Source of the DNA: Mycosarcoma maydis
Lineage: Eukaryota > Basidiomycota > Ustilaginomycetes > Ustilaginales
Direction: 5' to 3'
DNA: 64,000 bases
Assembly: GCF_000328475.2 (NCBI RefSeq)
Contig: NC_026481.1
Location: 434,001 to 498,000, forward strand
Shown here one piece after another: positions 30,727 through 41,583 of this stretch. Both the position numbers and the translations under genes were made by a program. The stretch's first letter is position 1; each line of letters opens with the position of its first letter. The notes below the pieces were generated by a model, which had not been told where the DNA came from, ran no database searches, and saw only the letters and a list, made by a program, of their open reading frames with translations.

Positions 30727-33222
30727 CTAGACAGCAGCAGTGGGCCGATACTTTTCGGCTTTGCTAGGACTCTGGGATGCTGCTCTGCCGGTGGCCATGC
30801 TCGACGACGCGGCGCCTCCTCCGCCATCCCCACTGACACCACCAGAAGGGGTGCTGCTGCTGCTCGCATGGACGCCATTGGCAGCAGTACCGGGGATCGA
30901 GACAAGCGGTGCTCCACGTCCGTTGTAATTCAACAGCGCTTGCTGATGCTGCGTCGAAGTGACGTTGCTGCTCGAGTGGGCCAAATCGAATAATCCACCG
31001 CTGTTGCTGGCAGCTGCACTGGTCCCGAAAGCTCTTCCGAACAGTCCACCTCGACTGTTTGCTGCTGAGGCAGAATCGTTCATCGGATCTGCTGTGCCGC
31101 CACGGTGGACGCCATTCACGCCGTTGGCAGCAGTAGGAGCGAACGAGTAGCTCGCAGACATGGCCATGTTGCTATCCAGCCAACCAGGCTTCTTGACCTC
31201 TTTATCCTTGCTACGAGGCGGCGATCCGATGCCACCAGTCCAGCCAGCTTCTCGCGCGGCGTCAAAGTAGCCCATCTCGTTGAAGAAATCCCACACTTTG
31301 CCCAGTTTGTTCACGTCGATCTTGACCAGCGTACGACATTCGCGTCGTGTGAGTCTGCCGCCTCGTGCAATGAATTCGGCGATCAGCGTCGACTTGATCA
31401 GCAGGAAGGGCTGAGGTAGGATACGAAGCGCCGAACACAGTTGTGCTTCGGCGGGCGTGAGCAGGTTGAGCGATGGCGCTTTGGCCAGATTGAGCGGCTG
31501 CGGTGGTTTTCGCGGCGTCTTGGGTTCGTCGCTATTGCCGCCCTTTTTGCCCTTGTCGACTTTACCGTCCTTATCCTTGGCGTCCTTGTCCTTCTTGCTT
31601 TCTTTGCCGTTGGCTGCTGTGGTCGCGGAAGCGCTTGATGCTGCTGTTGCCTGTTGGGCTGTCGGCGTCTCTTCCATTGGCGTCGGCGTGCTTGTATCGC
31701 GCTGTCGAGCTCGGGCAGCGTCGATCCGGGGTCGAGCCGATGGCGGACCGGGCGTTGCAGCAGCTCCCGATGCTGGGAAGACTGCTAGTCCGCCAGCTGC
31801 AAGTTCGGCTGCTCTACGCGCTCGTTCTGCTTTTTCGCGTTCGTAGGCGCTCGCGTCGTCCAACGTCAAGATTCCCATCTTGCGGTAATGTTGCAATTGG
31901 GCAGCTGCTTTGCGCAGTGCCTCTTCGTAGCAAAGCCCATTGAGGAAATCCTCGTAGTCGAGCGCGGTCTGCATCTGTGCAAAGTGCTTGGTCCTCGAAA
32001 GCAGCTCTTTTTCCTCCTTGGGTCGCCGTCGCTCTGCTGCTTGATTGCGGCGATAGTCGACAAGGTTGCGTTCAAACATGAAATGCTTGCGCCGTAAACG
32101 TCGGTCGAGACGCTCGTTATACATGTCAATGACGGTCAACTTAAGGTGAAGGTCCGTTGGATCCTCGTCCCAGTCGAATGGCTTGTCTTCCGGCTCGGCA
32201 TCCTTGTCCTTGTCTTTTTCCTTGGCATCTGCTGCCGAATGTTCATCGGCATCTTCATCGGCGTTGCCCTCTTTGTCGTCTTCTGCTGCATTTTGAGTCG
32301 CTTTTTTGCTGGTGGGTCCACCGCGGCCGCTAGCTTCCATCCTAGCATGGCCTTGCGTCGCCTTGCTACCCAACGCCTCCCATTCGGACGGCATATCGGC
32401 GCCGCCAAACTCGTAGACGCGGCCAAATTCGATGTCCTTGATCAGATGCTCGGCTTCCTGCTCGTACTCGTGCTCAAACTCGAGACGGCCAGGCATGAAG
32501 CCAACCAGCTCGCTGTGATTGGTGGGTGCACTGACAAGCGGCTTGGCCGACTTGGGCGGCGAGTAGGACGCTTGTGCCTCGCGCAACGTTTCGACCCGCC
32601 GCCTCTTACGGCGTTGAAATTCGTCTTGCGATATTGACGGCGCAAACGACATGGACGGCCCGACGACTGGCGGCTCTTGCGTGGTAAGCTGGCACGCAAC
32701 TCGACTGCCCGTGCCTGAGTCATCGAAAAGCGGATCGAACACAGGCTTTGCGACGTGGTGGTAGCGCTGTATCGCTTGGTCGGCACGCTGCTCGCCAGGT
32801 TGGGTTCCATCACGGCCCTCGACGTACACCTTGATGTAGTGTTCCTGCACCTCGTCCTTGGTGCGGTTGCCAATGTGATCTGCGATGTCGGCCCAGTTGC
32901 CGAGTCCATAGGTCTGGCAACCATCGATGAGAAGCAGCTCCTCATCCGCTCCCCAGTCGTCGCAAAAGATGGGATAGGAATGTTGTTCTACAACTCGGTA
33001 GTCGTGCCACGCCTTGTGCTTGCCCGGTTGCGCGCCGGAGCAGAAGCACGAAGCACAAAGGTCAAAGTCGGTGCAGCCGCCTGCGCATCGTATGCGGACA
33101 GTCAGAGTAATGTCGGCACCGCACGCATCGCAATGGTAGCGCACGCCGGGTTCGGCAGCAGCTGAAGTGGAGCCATCTTCTGTTTTGGGTGCAGGCTTGT
33201 TTTTACGATGGCTGACCGTCAT
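30727..33222 (-). CDS. ADA2: Transcriptional adaptor ADA2 (SAGA complex)
   Basis: 831 aa, about twice yeast Ada2. A ZZ zinc finger lies at about 29-80 (YHCDACGADI, then C-x-x-C pairs). A SANT/Myb domain is at about 89-140 (WGADEELLLIDGCQTYGLG). A central Ada2 region contains KLTVIDMYNERLDRRLRRK and NLVDYRRNQAAERRRPKEEK. A SWIRM domain lies at about 575-650 (LNLLTPAEAQLCSAL; LIAEFIARGGRLTRREC). Two acidic/Lys- or Ser/Ala-rich low-complexity inserts and a long Gly/Ser/Asn-rich C-terminal tail explain the extra length. ADA2 binds the Gcn5 acetyltransferase and stimulates nucleosomal histone H3 acetylation. The start at ATG 33222 is directly followed by family-like sequence. It is divergent from RRP3; a hexamer array sits about 70 bp upstream of the start. 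Confidence 0.95.
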   Translation of the reverse strand: MTVSHRKNKPAPKTEDGSTSAAAEPGVRYHCDACGADITLTVRIRCAGGCTDFDLCASCFCSGAQPGKHKAWHDYRVVEQHSYPIFCDDWGADEELLLIDGCQTYGLGNWADIADHIGNRTKDEVQEHYIKVYVEGRDGTQPGEQRADQAIQRYHHVAKPVFDPLFDDSGTGSRVACQLTTQEPPVVGPSMSFAPSISQDEFQRRKRRRVETLREAQASYSPPKSAKPLVSAPTNHSELVGFMPGRLEFEHEYEQEAEHLIKDIEFGRVYEFGGADMPSEWEALGSKATQGHARMEASGRGGPTSKKATQNAAEDDKEGNADEDADEHSAADAKEKDKDKDAEPEDKPFDWDEDPTDLHLKLTVIDMYNERLDRRLRRKHFMFERNLVDYRRNQAAERRRPKEEKELLSRTKHFAQMQTALDYEDFLNGLCYEEALRKAAAQLQHYRKMGILTLDDASAYEREKAERARRAAELAAGGLAVFPASGAAATPGPPSARPRIDAARARQRDTSTPTPMEETPTAQQATAASSASATTAANGKESKKDKDAKDKDGKVDKGKKGGNSDEPKTPRKPPQPLNLAKAPSLNLLTPAEAQLCSALRILPQPFLLIKSTLIAEFIARGGRLTRRECRTLVKIDVNKLGKVWDFFNEMGYFDAAREAGWTGGIGSPPRSKDKEVKKPGWLDSNMAMSASYSFAPTAANGVNGVHRGGTADPMNDSASAANSRGGLFGRAFGTSAAASNSGGLFDLAHSSSNVTSTQHQQALLNYNGRGAPLVSIPGTAANGVHASSSSTPSGGVSGDGGGGAASSSMATGRAASQSPSKAEKYRPTAAV

Positions 33223-34345
33223 TGTAAAGGCAGGCGGCGACTATGGTGATCCGAACAGGTGCGAGGCCTCGTCAGGCTGTATCACATCCACAATGTCGAT
33301 GTCGATGTTGATGTTGATGTTGATGTTGATGTTGATGTTGATGTTGATGTTGATGTTGATGTTGATGTTGATGTTGATGTTGATGTTGATGTCGATGCCG
33401 ATGCCGATGCCGATGATGGATGAAAGAGTATCGAGGTATTGCAGTGTAACTCGCAGTTACGATGGCTGTTGTTTCGTTCGAGACACGTGGATGTTGCGAC
33501 GATCGGCGAGGATGGCGAGCACCGACGTTGACAGCGACGGTAGCAGCACGACGCGACCGGGTCAAGCCACTCTCGCCCTCCGCGTTGGAGAAACGTTGTA
33601 CGTTGATGTGCCTCGAACGATGATGCTGACAATGGCGGGGGGGGAGTCGAGTTCGAGTGCGGGCTGAAGGTCGGGAGGAGGCTCGTGCGTCAGGGTCCCA
33701 GGGCAGCTCGGACAAGGGAGCACGACAATAGCAGCCACGAATGGAAAGCAACGACGGCGAGCACGGAGTCGGAAAATCAGTCGCGAGCAGCAGCACGATG
33801 CGAGAAAAGGAGACCGTCGCGCGACGATGAGGCCAACGTCAGTCACACTCACCACTCACCACTCACGACTCTTTGGGCGCTAACATTGTTACAGTCACAG
33901 TCACGAGTGCTGCACAGTCACAGAGTTGTACATTCGTCATTTTGATTTTCGTGATTCGAGCCAAAATTCGTGATTCGAGACTACGTTGTGGCCGTTCTCA
34001 CGTGTGTACGCTACGTGCTCACGGCTAAGCTGTTTTCTCGTGTCGAACCGTGTTTATCGCTACAAAACGAGAGTGTGTTGGATTTCGTGTTTGGAAAGAT
34101 CGGGAAATTTAAGGCAAGTCGTAGTCTCGATCGGTTGTCGACTCACTCAATCGTGCGAGTGACGTACGGTAAGGATGCGGAACTCGGGACTCAACTGCAG
34201 GGTTCGAGCAGAGAAATTTGGCCGCTGATCTTTTTTCCATGCCTTCTATTTGGCAGTGGAGAGGTTTGGCGCTACTCATCTTGCACCCACCAACTTTTCG
34301 TTGCTTGTTGTGCAATCTCGATACCCGGTCGACCCGTTCTTCAAT
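33223..34345. other. Divergent promoter region, ADA2 / RRP3
   Basis: 1123 bp. It contains the GATGTT hexamer array (33293-33417), CACTCAC heptamers near 33847-33868, TCACGAGT words at about 33899-33909 and a TTCGTGATTCGAG cluster near 33949-33980. Small ORFs across the array encode repetitive Met-Leu or His-Gln and are not genes. Confidence 0.5.
33293..33417. repeat. Hexamer tandem array (GATGTT)n
   Basis: About 20 copies of GATGTT, flanked by GATGTC and GATGCC variants at both ends. It lies 70-195 bp upstream of the ADA2 start codon. Confidence 0.95.
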
Positions 34346-36031
34346 ATGCCAAAAGCATCAGCCTCATCGGCAAAAATGACGGCTTCCACCTCTAATGTTT
34401 CGTCATCAAATTCTAAGCTTAAGAAGAGCAAAGCATCGTCGCCTTCCGCATCTCCGGAGGTATCAACACCAAGCACTAGCAACAGCAATGACGACCAAGA
34501 TGGACATGTCAGTGAGGACATGAGCGATGCCGAGGAAGGCGAAAGTCAAGAGCATAGTGCCAGTGGAAGCGGGATCAGTGATCATGACGATGACGACGAC
34601 CCTTCTGCCGACAAGGACTCACCAGCAGCAGACGAGGAACAGGACGAGAAAAAGGTAGCTACCATTGCCGATGATGGCAAGAAGGTTGAGTTCTCTGATC
34701 TTGGCGTTATTCCGCAAATCGTCGAAGCGTGCACCAACATGGGCTTCAAGCATCCCACTCCCATCCAGGTCAAGGCGATCCCTGAAGCGCTCCAAGCACG
34801 CGACGTTATCGGTCTCGCCCAAACTGGTTCCGGAAAGACCGCCGCCTTCACGATCCCCATCCTTCAAGCATTGTGGGACAATCCCAAGCCTTTCTTCGCA
34901 TGCGTGCTGGCACCTACGCGTGAGCTGGCTTACCAGATATCGCAGCAGGTCGAAGCGCTCGGCTCGACGATTGGCGTACGTTCCGCCACCATCGTGGGTG
35001 GTATGGATATGATGTCGCAGTCAATCGCGCTCTCCAAGCGTCCACATGTGATCGTTGCCACTCCTGGTCGTCTGCAAGATCATTTGGAAAACACAAAGGG
35101 TTTTAGCTTGCGTGGATTGCAGTACCTCGTCATGGACGAAGCTGATCGATTGCTCGACATGGACTTCGGACCCATCATCGATAAGCTGCTTCAGTCCATC
35201 CCACGCGAGAGGAGGACCATGCTGTTCAGCGCTACCATGACCACCAAAGTCGCCAAATTGCAGCGTGCTTCGCTCAAGAATCCTGTGCGCGTCGAAGTCG
35301 ACACCAAATACACCACCGTATCCACGCTCAAGCAGCACTACATGTTCATGCCGTTTGCCCACAAAGACACGTACCTGGTGCACCTTGCCAACGAACAAGC
35401 AGGACACTCGATCATCGTCTTCACACGTACCGTGCACGATTCACAGCGACTCTCGATCCTGTTGCGTCTACTCGGGTTTCCTGCTATCCCGCTTCATGGT
35501 CAGCTAAGCCAGCAGGCGCGTCTCGGTGCGCTCAACAAGTTCAAGACTGGCGGTCGATCGATTCTCGTCGCAACCGACGTGGCTTCTCGAGGTCTCGATA
35601 TTCCTGCGGTCGACTTGGTCGTCAACTACGACATCCCCACCAACTCGAAAGACTACATCCATCGTGTCGGTCGTACAGCGCGTGCCGGTCGATCAGGTCG
35701 TTCAGTCACCTTGGTGACTCAGTACGACGTTGAGCTGCTTCAACGCATCGAGGCTGTCATCGGACTCAAGATGACAGAGTTCCCCGGAGGAAACGACAAA
35801 GAAGCCGTGATGCTACTGAGCGAACGTGTCGCCGAAGCACATCGTGCAGCGGTGAGAGAGTTGAAGGACAAGGGCGTAGGAAGTGCAGGTGGCTCGGGCA
35901 AGCGAAAGAGAAAGATGGATGGCAAGTACGGTGACGACATGGACCGAGACGACGATCAGGTTCAAGCTGGGTTGCCCGTCTCTGGAAATGGACGACATCA
36001 GAACCAGAACAGGAAGAAGGGTCGTCGCTGA
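34346..36031 (+). CDS. RRP3: DEAD-box ATP-dependent RNA helicase RRP3 (DDX47 homologue)
   Basis: 561 aa from ATG 34346. A Ser/Asp/Glu-rich N-terminal ~120 residues precede a complete DEAD-box core: Q motif [17 protein letters not shown], Ia PTRELA, Ib [38 protein letters not shown] and [15 protein letters not shown]. The [19 protein letters not shown] opening and the C-terminal extension with basic KRKRK and RKKGRR patches match Rrp3/DDX47. It acts in nucleolar 35S pre-rRNA processing for the small subunit. The frame is open 32 codons upstream without an ATG. BCD1, another snoRNA/ribosome biogenesis factor, is the next gene on the same strand. Confidence 0.95.
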   Translation: MPKASASSAKMTASTSNVSSSNSKLKKSKASSPSASPEVSTPSTSNSNDDQDGHVSEDMSDAEEGESQEHSASGSGISDHDDDDDPSADKDSPAADEEQDEKKVATIADDGKKVEFSDLGVIPQIVEACTNMGFKHPTPIQVKAIPEALQARDVIGLAQTGSGKTAAFTIPILQALWDNPKPFFACVLAPTRELAYQISQQVEALGSTIGVRSATIVGGMDMMSQSIALSKRPHVIVATPGRLQDHLENTKGFSLRGLQYLVMDEADRLLDMDFGPIIDKLLQSIPRERRTMLFSATMTTKVAKLQRASLKNPVRVEVDTKYTTVSTLKQHYMFMPFAHKDTYLVHLANEQAGHSIIVFTRTVHDSQRLSILLRLLGFPAIPLHGQLSQQARLGALNKFKTGGRSILVATDVASRGLDIPAVDLVVNYDIPTNSKDYIHRVGRTARAGRSGRSVTLVTQYDVELLQRIEAVIGLKMTEFPGGNDKEAVMLLSERVAEAHRAAVRELKDKGVGSAGGSGKRKRKMDGKYGDDMDRDDDQVQAGLPVSGNGRHQNQNRKKGRR

Positions 36032-36171
36032 GCTCGTCCGGTTTGCACTATCATTTGTACTCGTATTCACCGCATTACTATGTTCTTACTTTCAGGCCAG
36101 CATATTTTTGATACATGCTTGTGAGACAGGCTGTGCTACCTATCTCCATACGCTGTACTAAATGAGGAAGA

Positions 36172-36208
<37 letters not shown>

Positions 36209-36503
36209 TTCTTGTTCTTGTTGGTCCTCGGAACTCGGGCATAGTTCCATCCTCCACAAAAAAGCACAGAGGACCCTGAAGAAACTTTGCTTCTCATGAC
36301 TGAAAAACCATGAAGCTTTCGCGTTTCACGACTCACGTTTGGCTTTCTTGTTTCTTCCCGTACTTCCATCATTCGTGATTCTGTCCGATCCTAGACCTCA
36401 TCTCTGCGTCTCTTTCAATTCGATACCGTAGGCTCACACACCGCCGATTAACAGTCCGATCGCACACTGAGGCTGGACGCGTTTTACTGCCTCTGCGACT
36501 ACC
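36032..36503. other. Intergenic, RRP3 to BCD1
   Basis: 472 bp with a GCTCTG hexamer run at 36172-36222 that decays into GTTCTT repeats, one TTCGTGATT word near 36372, and the BCD1 leader. No gene. Confidence 0.5.
36172..36222. repeat. Hexamer array (CTCTGG)n followed by TTCTTG units
   Basis: About six copies of CTCTGG followed by three TTCTTG-like 6-bp units, in the 3' region of RRP3. Confidence 0.85.
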
Positions 36504-38456
36504 ATGCCGGCAGCCTCGACAACACTCTGCGTGCAATGTCAAACCGAAGCGTCCAAATACACGTGCCCAGCTTGCAAGGCTCGTACGTGCTCTTTGGCCT
36601 GCACACGCGCGCACAAGTCGGGTGACCGCTCCTCCTCGGCTGCGGCGTGCTCTTCGAGCCGCTACGGCTCCACGACATGCGTAGCTGCCTCTGGGTCCAC
36701 ATCTACACCGCACGCCACCACTACTTGTAGTGGTGGGACGGATTTCATCCCCATGACACAATACACAGAATCACACATGCTGCAAGACTATCTCTTTCTC
36801 TCGTCCATTTCTCGCACCACGTCCGAGACCGGTCGTCAGATCGTTTCGATGAACCTGCTTCCCGCACCTACCACGGACGGCGCAAAACACCAAGTTTGCG
36901 CATCGGCAACTGGTGCGCCGCGTCTGACGAATCAACAACGTCAACGTGATCAACTGATCAAACAGCTCCACTACCGCAAATTCAAAGTAATGGTGCTACC
37001 CGAAGGCATGGCTCGTCGTAAATCCAACATGTCGCAGTTCCAACCCAAAGACAAGAAGTTCGGTCTCACGGTCCAACTGAAACTCCCACACCATTCGAGC
37101 CGATCCAAGCCCGACGAACCCGAACCCGAACCCGAACCCGAACGCGACAGCTGGCTACTTCACAAACAAGACTGTCTCGAAACGGTGGAAGCCGTCGTAC
37201 TGACCGAGCTGCAAACGCGCTCTTTCGCCAACAAGAAAGACATTTCTCGGCTTCGAGCCACGCTGCACCTGTCGTCGAAAGATGTTCGGTCATGGATACT
37301 CTCGGCGGCCATGATCAGCACTTGCGGACTTGCGATGCCGAGTATTGCGACAAACGTCGACAAGACGCTAGCAAAGCATGGCGAAGATCATCTGCTCTTA
37401 TTACACGCCTTTCCACAAGAATGGACGCTGCTTGTACCTGCGTATTCGGCGAGGCTGGCGAATGAGAGCACTTCACGCTACCTGGATTGGTGGGCAAGAA
37501 AGAGAAAGTGGGAGGAGTCGAATCCCGAGCTTGCGGCACAGCAAAGCGACGAGCAGCGTAAAGAAGCGAGCGCGGGACGTGAAGGACGACGCGGCATCTC
37601 GAGGATTCAGCGAGAGCGAGGCGAGCAAACGGAACATGCTGGCAGTCGCAACGGCACACGGATCCATGCGGATGCTCGGCCAGAACAAGTCGCACAGCGA
37701 GGTATGCAGAAGCCATCAGCGGACAACACGACGACGACTACGACCGCTTCGACAATGGTTTCCAGTGCATATCCATCACCGGCACCCACAGTGGCATCGC
37801 AAGGCCTCATTTCCAGCAACCTGCTATCCATGCTGAGCCAGCGTCTGGGTCGACAACCGCAACCGCAACCGTCGACGACCTTATCGGCTTCTCCTCCCCC
37901 GCCATCAACAACCGCCTCGACCCAACGTGCACCGCCTACGGCAGCCACTCAATCTCGTTCGTCACCTGCACAGCCTGCACAACCTGCACAACCCGAAAGT
38001 GCGCGCTCCATCCTGGTGCACATCACGTCGCCGCGGCACACGACGCTTTCGTGGTTGCTGCAAACGCTTCCGGAAGGATACAGTGTGGTAGAGTATCCCG
38101 AGTTGCGCATCGTAGCGGCTGAGCGGCTTGAGCGGATGCAGAACGGAGGCGTTCAGGTGGTGCCTCTGATGGGTGAGGGGCTGCAAGCCAACGGGGCTCC
38201 AAAGGACGACGAGCCAAGGCCGGAGCACACCGGGTCGACGGTTACGCACATGACGAATGCATGCGCTCGTGGGCTGGGCGGTTTGTTGGCCGGCTACGAT
38301 TCCGAGTCGGATTGCGAACAGCAGCCAGAGCAGGACCAGATACGACCAGATCCAATACACACAGTAGAGCTCGCGCAACACGCAGATCGCGTCGATCACC
38401 AAGTCGCACAGCCATCAACGCTCGCATCGCTGGCTCGACAGCACGGATTCACCTAG
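36504..38456 (+). CDS. BCD1: Box C/D snoRNA protein 1, BCD1 / ZNHIT6-like
   Basis: 650 aa. The HIT-type zinc finger at about 9-36 reads CVQCQTEASKYTCPACKART followed by CSLACTRAHK. The BCD1 core follows: MTQYTESHMLQDYLFLSSI, a basic helix QRDQLIKQLHYRKFKVMVLP, and GMARRKSNMSQFQPKDKKFG. Short Glu-Pro repeats lie near 206-215 and Pro-Ala-Gln repeats near 490. A C-terminal domain follows with ILVHITSPRHTTLSWLLQTL. BCD1 is needed for box C/D snoRNP assembly in the nucleoplasm. An insertion of about 50 residues, rich in Ser, Thr and Cys, lies right after the zinc finger. The protein is considerably longer than yeast Bcd1, mostly through low-complexity sequence. It is convergent with the kinase gene (120 bp). 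Confidence 0.9.
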   Translation: MPAASTTLCVQCQTEASKYTCPACKARTCSLACTRAHKSGDRSSSAAACSSSRYGSTTCVAASGSTSTPHATTTCSGGTDFIPMTQYTESHMLQDYLFLSSISRTTSETGRQIVSMNLLPAPTTDGAKHQVCASATGAPRLTNQQRQRDQLIKQLHYRKFKVMVLPEGMARRKSNMSQFQPKDKKFGLTVQLKLPHHSSRSKPDEPEPEPEPERDSWLLHKQDCLETVEAVVLTELQTRSFANKKDISRLRATLHLSSKDVRSWILSAAMISTCGLAMPSIATNVDKTLAKHGEDHLLLLHAFPQEWTLLVPAYSARLANESTSRYLDWWARKRKWEESNPELAAQQSDEQRKEASAGREGRRGISRIQRERGEQTEHAGSRNGTRIHADARPEQVAQRGMQKPSADNTTTTTTASTMVSSAYPSPAPTVASQGLISSNLLSMLSQRLGRQPQPQPSTTLSASPPPPSTTASTQRAPPTAATQSRSSPAQPAQPAQPESARSILVHITSPRHTTLSWLLQTLPEGYSVVEYPELRIVAAERLERMQNGGVQVVPLMGEGLQANGAPKDDEPRPEHTGSTVTHMTNACARGLGGLLAGYDSESDCEQQPEQDQIRPDPIHTVELAQHADRVDHQVAQPSTLASLARQHGFT

Positions 38457-38576
38457 CCTAGCTCCGCGTACCAGCCGCACATCGATCACACCTCGCTCTC
38501 ACGCGCCAGTCTCGGAAATCGACACGTCCAATACAGACGGCGCACATGACATGAACCGGATTTCTTGCCTCGATCG

Positions 38577-40850
38577 CTATCGTCGATATACACGCTTGAC
38601 CACACATGCGAACAGCAACACCAAATGAGCCACGCCACACACCACATTGATCCGCCGGCGTATGTGGTGCGGCCTTGTGCCGGCCGTCGCGAGGTCCACA
38701 AGCGCGAGAGCCAAAATGAGCAGCGCGAGCGCGTCCATCTTGAACGCGTGCGAACCAGCAGGCGCCGAGCTAGACGCAAACAGGACCGCGGCCGAATGTG
38801 GCGAGACGATCTTGAAGAATGCAATGACGACGTTGAGCGTTTCGGCTGGTAGCCGGTGAGATCGAAGCGTGAGAGTGCCGAGTGGAGGAATGGTGCGCGC
38901 AGCGGTAGCGAACTCACGCTCGTCGGACGACGACAGTGCGTGCGGTAGGGGCGGTAGTGCCGAAGCTCGGTATAGCGCCAGCGAGCCGCTTTTCTCATCA
39001 CGATTCCGACGATGAATCTTGTTGCTCGCCTCGTCTCTGCTCGCTTTTTGCGCCGCTCCCGCCAACACGTGCAAAACATCCTTACAACTAGGCCGCTTGA
39101 CCGCATCCACCTGCAACATTTGCTCGAGCAACCCCAGCAATACCTCATCCCCCTTGTTCCCCTTTTCACTCTCCACCACGCCTTCTTTGCGCCTGAACCC
39201 CTGATACCTCGCTATTTCCACCCTCAGCGCTCCCAGGTCATCCATATTGCCCCATGGAAGTCGGAAAAACACCAGCAGGTGCAGGATCATGCCCACGCTC
39301 CAGATATCGCTCTTGCTCCCCAGTTCGTCCAACTTGCCTGTCGATGGGTTGACCATCACTGCTTCGGGCGACATGTACTCCATCGTGCCGGTGTGACCGG
39401 ATCGTACGCGCGTCCAGTTGTCGTGCAGAAGCAGAGACGAGCCAAAGTCCGAGAGCATGGCGCGCGGGATGAGCGCATCGTCGTCCCAGTGGAGCAGGAT
39501 GTTGCCTGGCTTGATATCGAGGTGCAGTATGCCGCGCGAGTGCAGAAACGAGAGGCCGGAGACTATGTCTTTGAGCAGAGAGTAGATCTCGTCCGTGCGC
39601 AGCAGGTGGATTGCTGTGCCGCTGCTGAGTGGTGCCGAACGCGGTGCGCGGCCCAAAGTTGGAGCGCGCGGTTGAGCGGTGGTGCTACAAGAGGTGCGAT
39701 TCGCCCGTCGTTGTCGTAGGGCAGCTTTCAGTCTTTCGATCTTCGCTCGTTCCGCTGGACTAACAGCGCCCTGCTCGTGCTTGCTCTTCTCCTGCTCACC
39801 CCTTGCACCCGCGTTCAGCTTATCGTCTTCCGACGTCCCAGTATCCGCCTCGCCCTCAACCTCCTCTCCCGCCCTCCTACTAATCCAATCCGCCAAACTA
39901 CCTCCATTCGCCGCCATCATCAGCACAAACAATGTTGGCACCTCGGGCCCCCACCTGGTCAGCTGGCAGCTCTCTATCCAAGCATGCTGATATCCGATCA
40001 AGTTTTCGTGATGCAGACTCTCCATCAGATGCACCTCGTTGAGACTCTGCAGTAGACTCTGTGCGTGATCGCCGACAGGGATTTTTTTGATGGCATACTT
40101 GCCGAGTTTGTTGCCGTTGAGCACGTGTTGACATAGGAAGACTTGGCCGCGCGCACCACGACCGAGCGGTTTGAGTTCGATAAAGAAGCGAGAGTAGTAG
40201 CCTTGTGCGGAGCAAGAGTTGGAGATCGGTTCGGGTGGCGTTGATGCGCCAGAGGGGAGCGGGGTCGAGGTGCCGGATGCGGACGAGAACCGATTCCGTG
40301 GAGTCGCGGGACGCTCAGGGAAAGAGTTGGTGTCCGGGGTCGTTGAGGCTTGCGCGAGCAGTCGAAAGTAGTTGGGTGCTATGAAGCAGGGCGGTTCATG
40401 CTCGGCTGAACTTGATGGGAAGCGCTGGTCAAACCGCGCCTCCAGTGTCTCTGGATCACCTATCGGCCAAGATCGGGCACACGTTGGGCAGACCGCTTCA
40501 CCCCTCGTACTTTGCAGTGGCTCTGCTCGACGAAGTCGCTGCAAGGAGCTTTGTGGTGCTTGGCGCGGCACCAGAGGCGCTTGGTCGTGCGATGTCGAAT
40601 TCGATCCTGCATCATCTTGAAGCGGGTGCGACCGTTTTTGAAGCGAAAGCTCGTTTGAGGCCGCATCGTAATATGCTGCATGGTCTCTGGTACGTAATAC
40701 CATCTGCAGATCGCTGGCACGGGGTGCAGGGACAAGGTCGAGACTGGATGTGGATGCGGTACTGGATGAGAAAGATGGATCAACGATACCATTGGTCGTC
40801 CATGTTGTGTCCGACAGTCGCAGCGGCGAAGGTCGATGAGTAGACGTCAT
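38577..40850 (-). CDS. Serine/threonine protein kinase, IKS1-like, with C-terminal membrane segments
   Basis: 757 aa. The kinase domain lies at about 215-620 with a large insert. Gly loop LGRGARGQVFLC (about 223), ATP lysine in YAIKKIP, catalytic loop ILHLDIKPGNILL (about 445) where the usual HRD Arg is Leu, DFGSSLLL (about 465), and activation/P+1 HTGTMEYMSPEA. The insert (about 325-395) is Glu/Lys/Gly-rich. The fold and the WGNMDDLGALRVEIARYQGF region resemble fungal IKS1 kinases. Residues about 695-757 contain two hydrophobic stretches (LALLILALALVDLATA; INVVCGVAHLVLLFACVV), which suggests membrane anchoring by the tail. The cellular role of IKS1 is poorly known. It starts at ATG 40850. 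Confidence 0.85.
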   Translation of the reverse strand: MTSTHRPSPLRLSDTTWTTNGIVDPSFSSSTASTSSLDLVPAPRASDLQMVLRTRDHAAYYDAASNELSLQKRSHPLQDDAGSNSTSHDQAPLVPRQAPQSSLQRLRRAEPLQSTRGEAVCPTCARSWPIGDPETLEARFDQRFPSSSAEHEPPCFIAPNYFRLLAQASTTPDTNSFPERPATPRNRFSSASGTSTPLPSGASTPPEPISNSCSAQGYYSRFFIELKPLGRGARGQVFLCQHVLNGNKLGKYAIKKIPVGDHAQSLLQSLNEVHLMESLHHENLIGYQHAWIESCQLTRWGPEVPTLFVLMMAANGGSLADWISRRAGEEVEGEADTGTSEDDKLNAGARGEQEKSKHEQGAVSPAERAKIERLKAALRQRRANRTSCSTTAQPRAPTLGRAPRSAPLSSGTAIHLLRTDEIYSLLKDIVSGLSFLHSRGILHLDIKPGNILLHWDDDALIPRAMLSDFGSSLLLHDNWTRVRSGHTGTMEYMSPEAVMVNPSTGKLDELGSKSDIWSVGMILHLLVFFRLPWGNMDDLGALRVEIARYQGFRRKEGVVESEKGNKGDEVLLGLLEQMLQVDAVKRPSCKDVLHVLAGAAQKASRDEASNKIHRRNRDEKSGSLALYRASALPPLPHALSSSDEREFATAARTIPPLGTLTLRSHRLPAETLNVVIAFFKIVSPHSAAVLFASSSAPAGSHAFKMDALALLILALALVDLATAGTRPHHIRRRINVVCGVAHLVLLFACVVKRVYRR

Positions 40851-41583
40851 GATACCGAAAAATATGTGAAAGGCGGAAGAATACCTCGTCAGGCCTTGCA
40901 GCCAAAAATGGTGATCCAGCAGATGGATTTCGTGAGCAGCCGTGCTTACGATCTTGTCTTCCTATGAACGTCGTGGTGTGGCCAAATGACACGCAGAGCG
41001 GGCTTCACATGTCACGGCTACAGCATCCAGTGTACACAGCGTCATCCGCTATGTACGAATACTATGCTGATAGATAGCAAGCTAGAAAAATGCTGTCGTG
41101 TGGGTCGCTGAGCAAACAAGATGGTGGCGCACCACCAACCAACGACAACTGAGCGGGATTCACGATTTAAGCTCAGATGTATATTTCTCACGTGTCAGGG
41201 TGCAACTCGAGGAAAATCGCCGCGTGCCGCCACGCACAGACGACACAACTCGTGACTCAACACGCAACAGTGCCAACTCAGCCAAAGTTGATATATACAT
41301 GAAAGTCGTCGAGTTTCGATCACAGACGCTCAATGAAGCGTCCGATTCGGCGAGCAGTGGTCGGTGAGACAAGACGTGGAACATGATCGATACCTACTTC
41401 AGTGAGAACGCCGACATCAAGAAAAACACGCAACACGCAGGACGGACGAATACTGTAAGGACCTGGTTTATGAACAAGGGGTACGTGATAGAGAGATGCG
41501 GAAAATTGAGAAAGTGCTCCGTTCAGAACAAGCCTGTTCCATCCAAGACCGCCGCTGCGAGTCGATCAAGCTTGCCGGCCGAT
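40851..41583. other. Intergenic, kinase promoter to DUF3844 gene 3' end
   Basis: 733 bp with no supported gene and no tandem array, only isolated TCACGA words near 41160 and 41250. Small ORFs here have no recognisable domain. Confidence 0.45.

Noticed and set aside
33167..33667. Plus-strand ORF with Met-Leu repeat and minus-strand ORF with His-Gln repeat
   Set aside because: They are products of the GATGTT hexamer array upstream of ADA2; the composition is purely repeat-driven.
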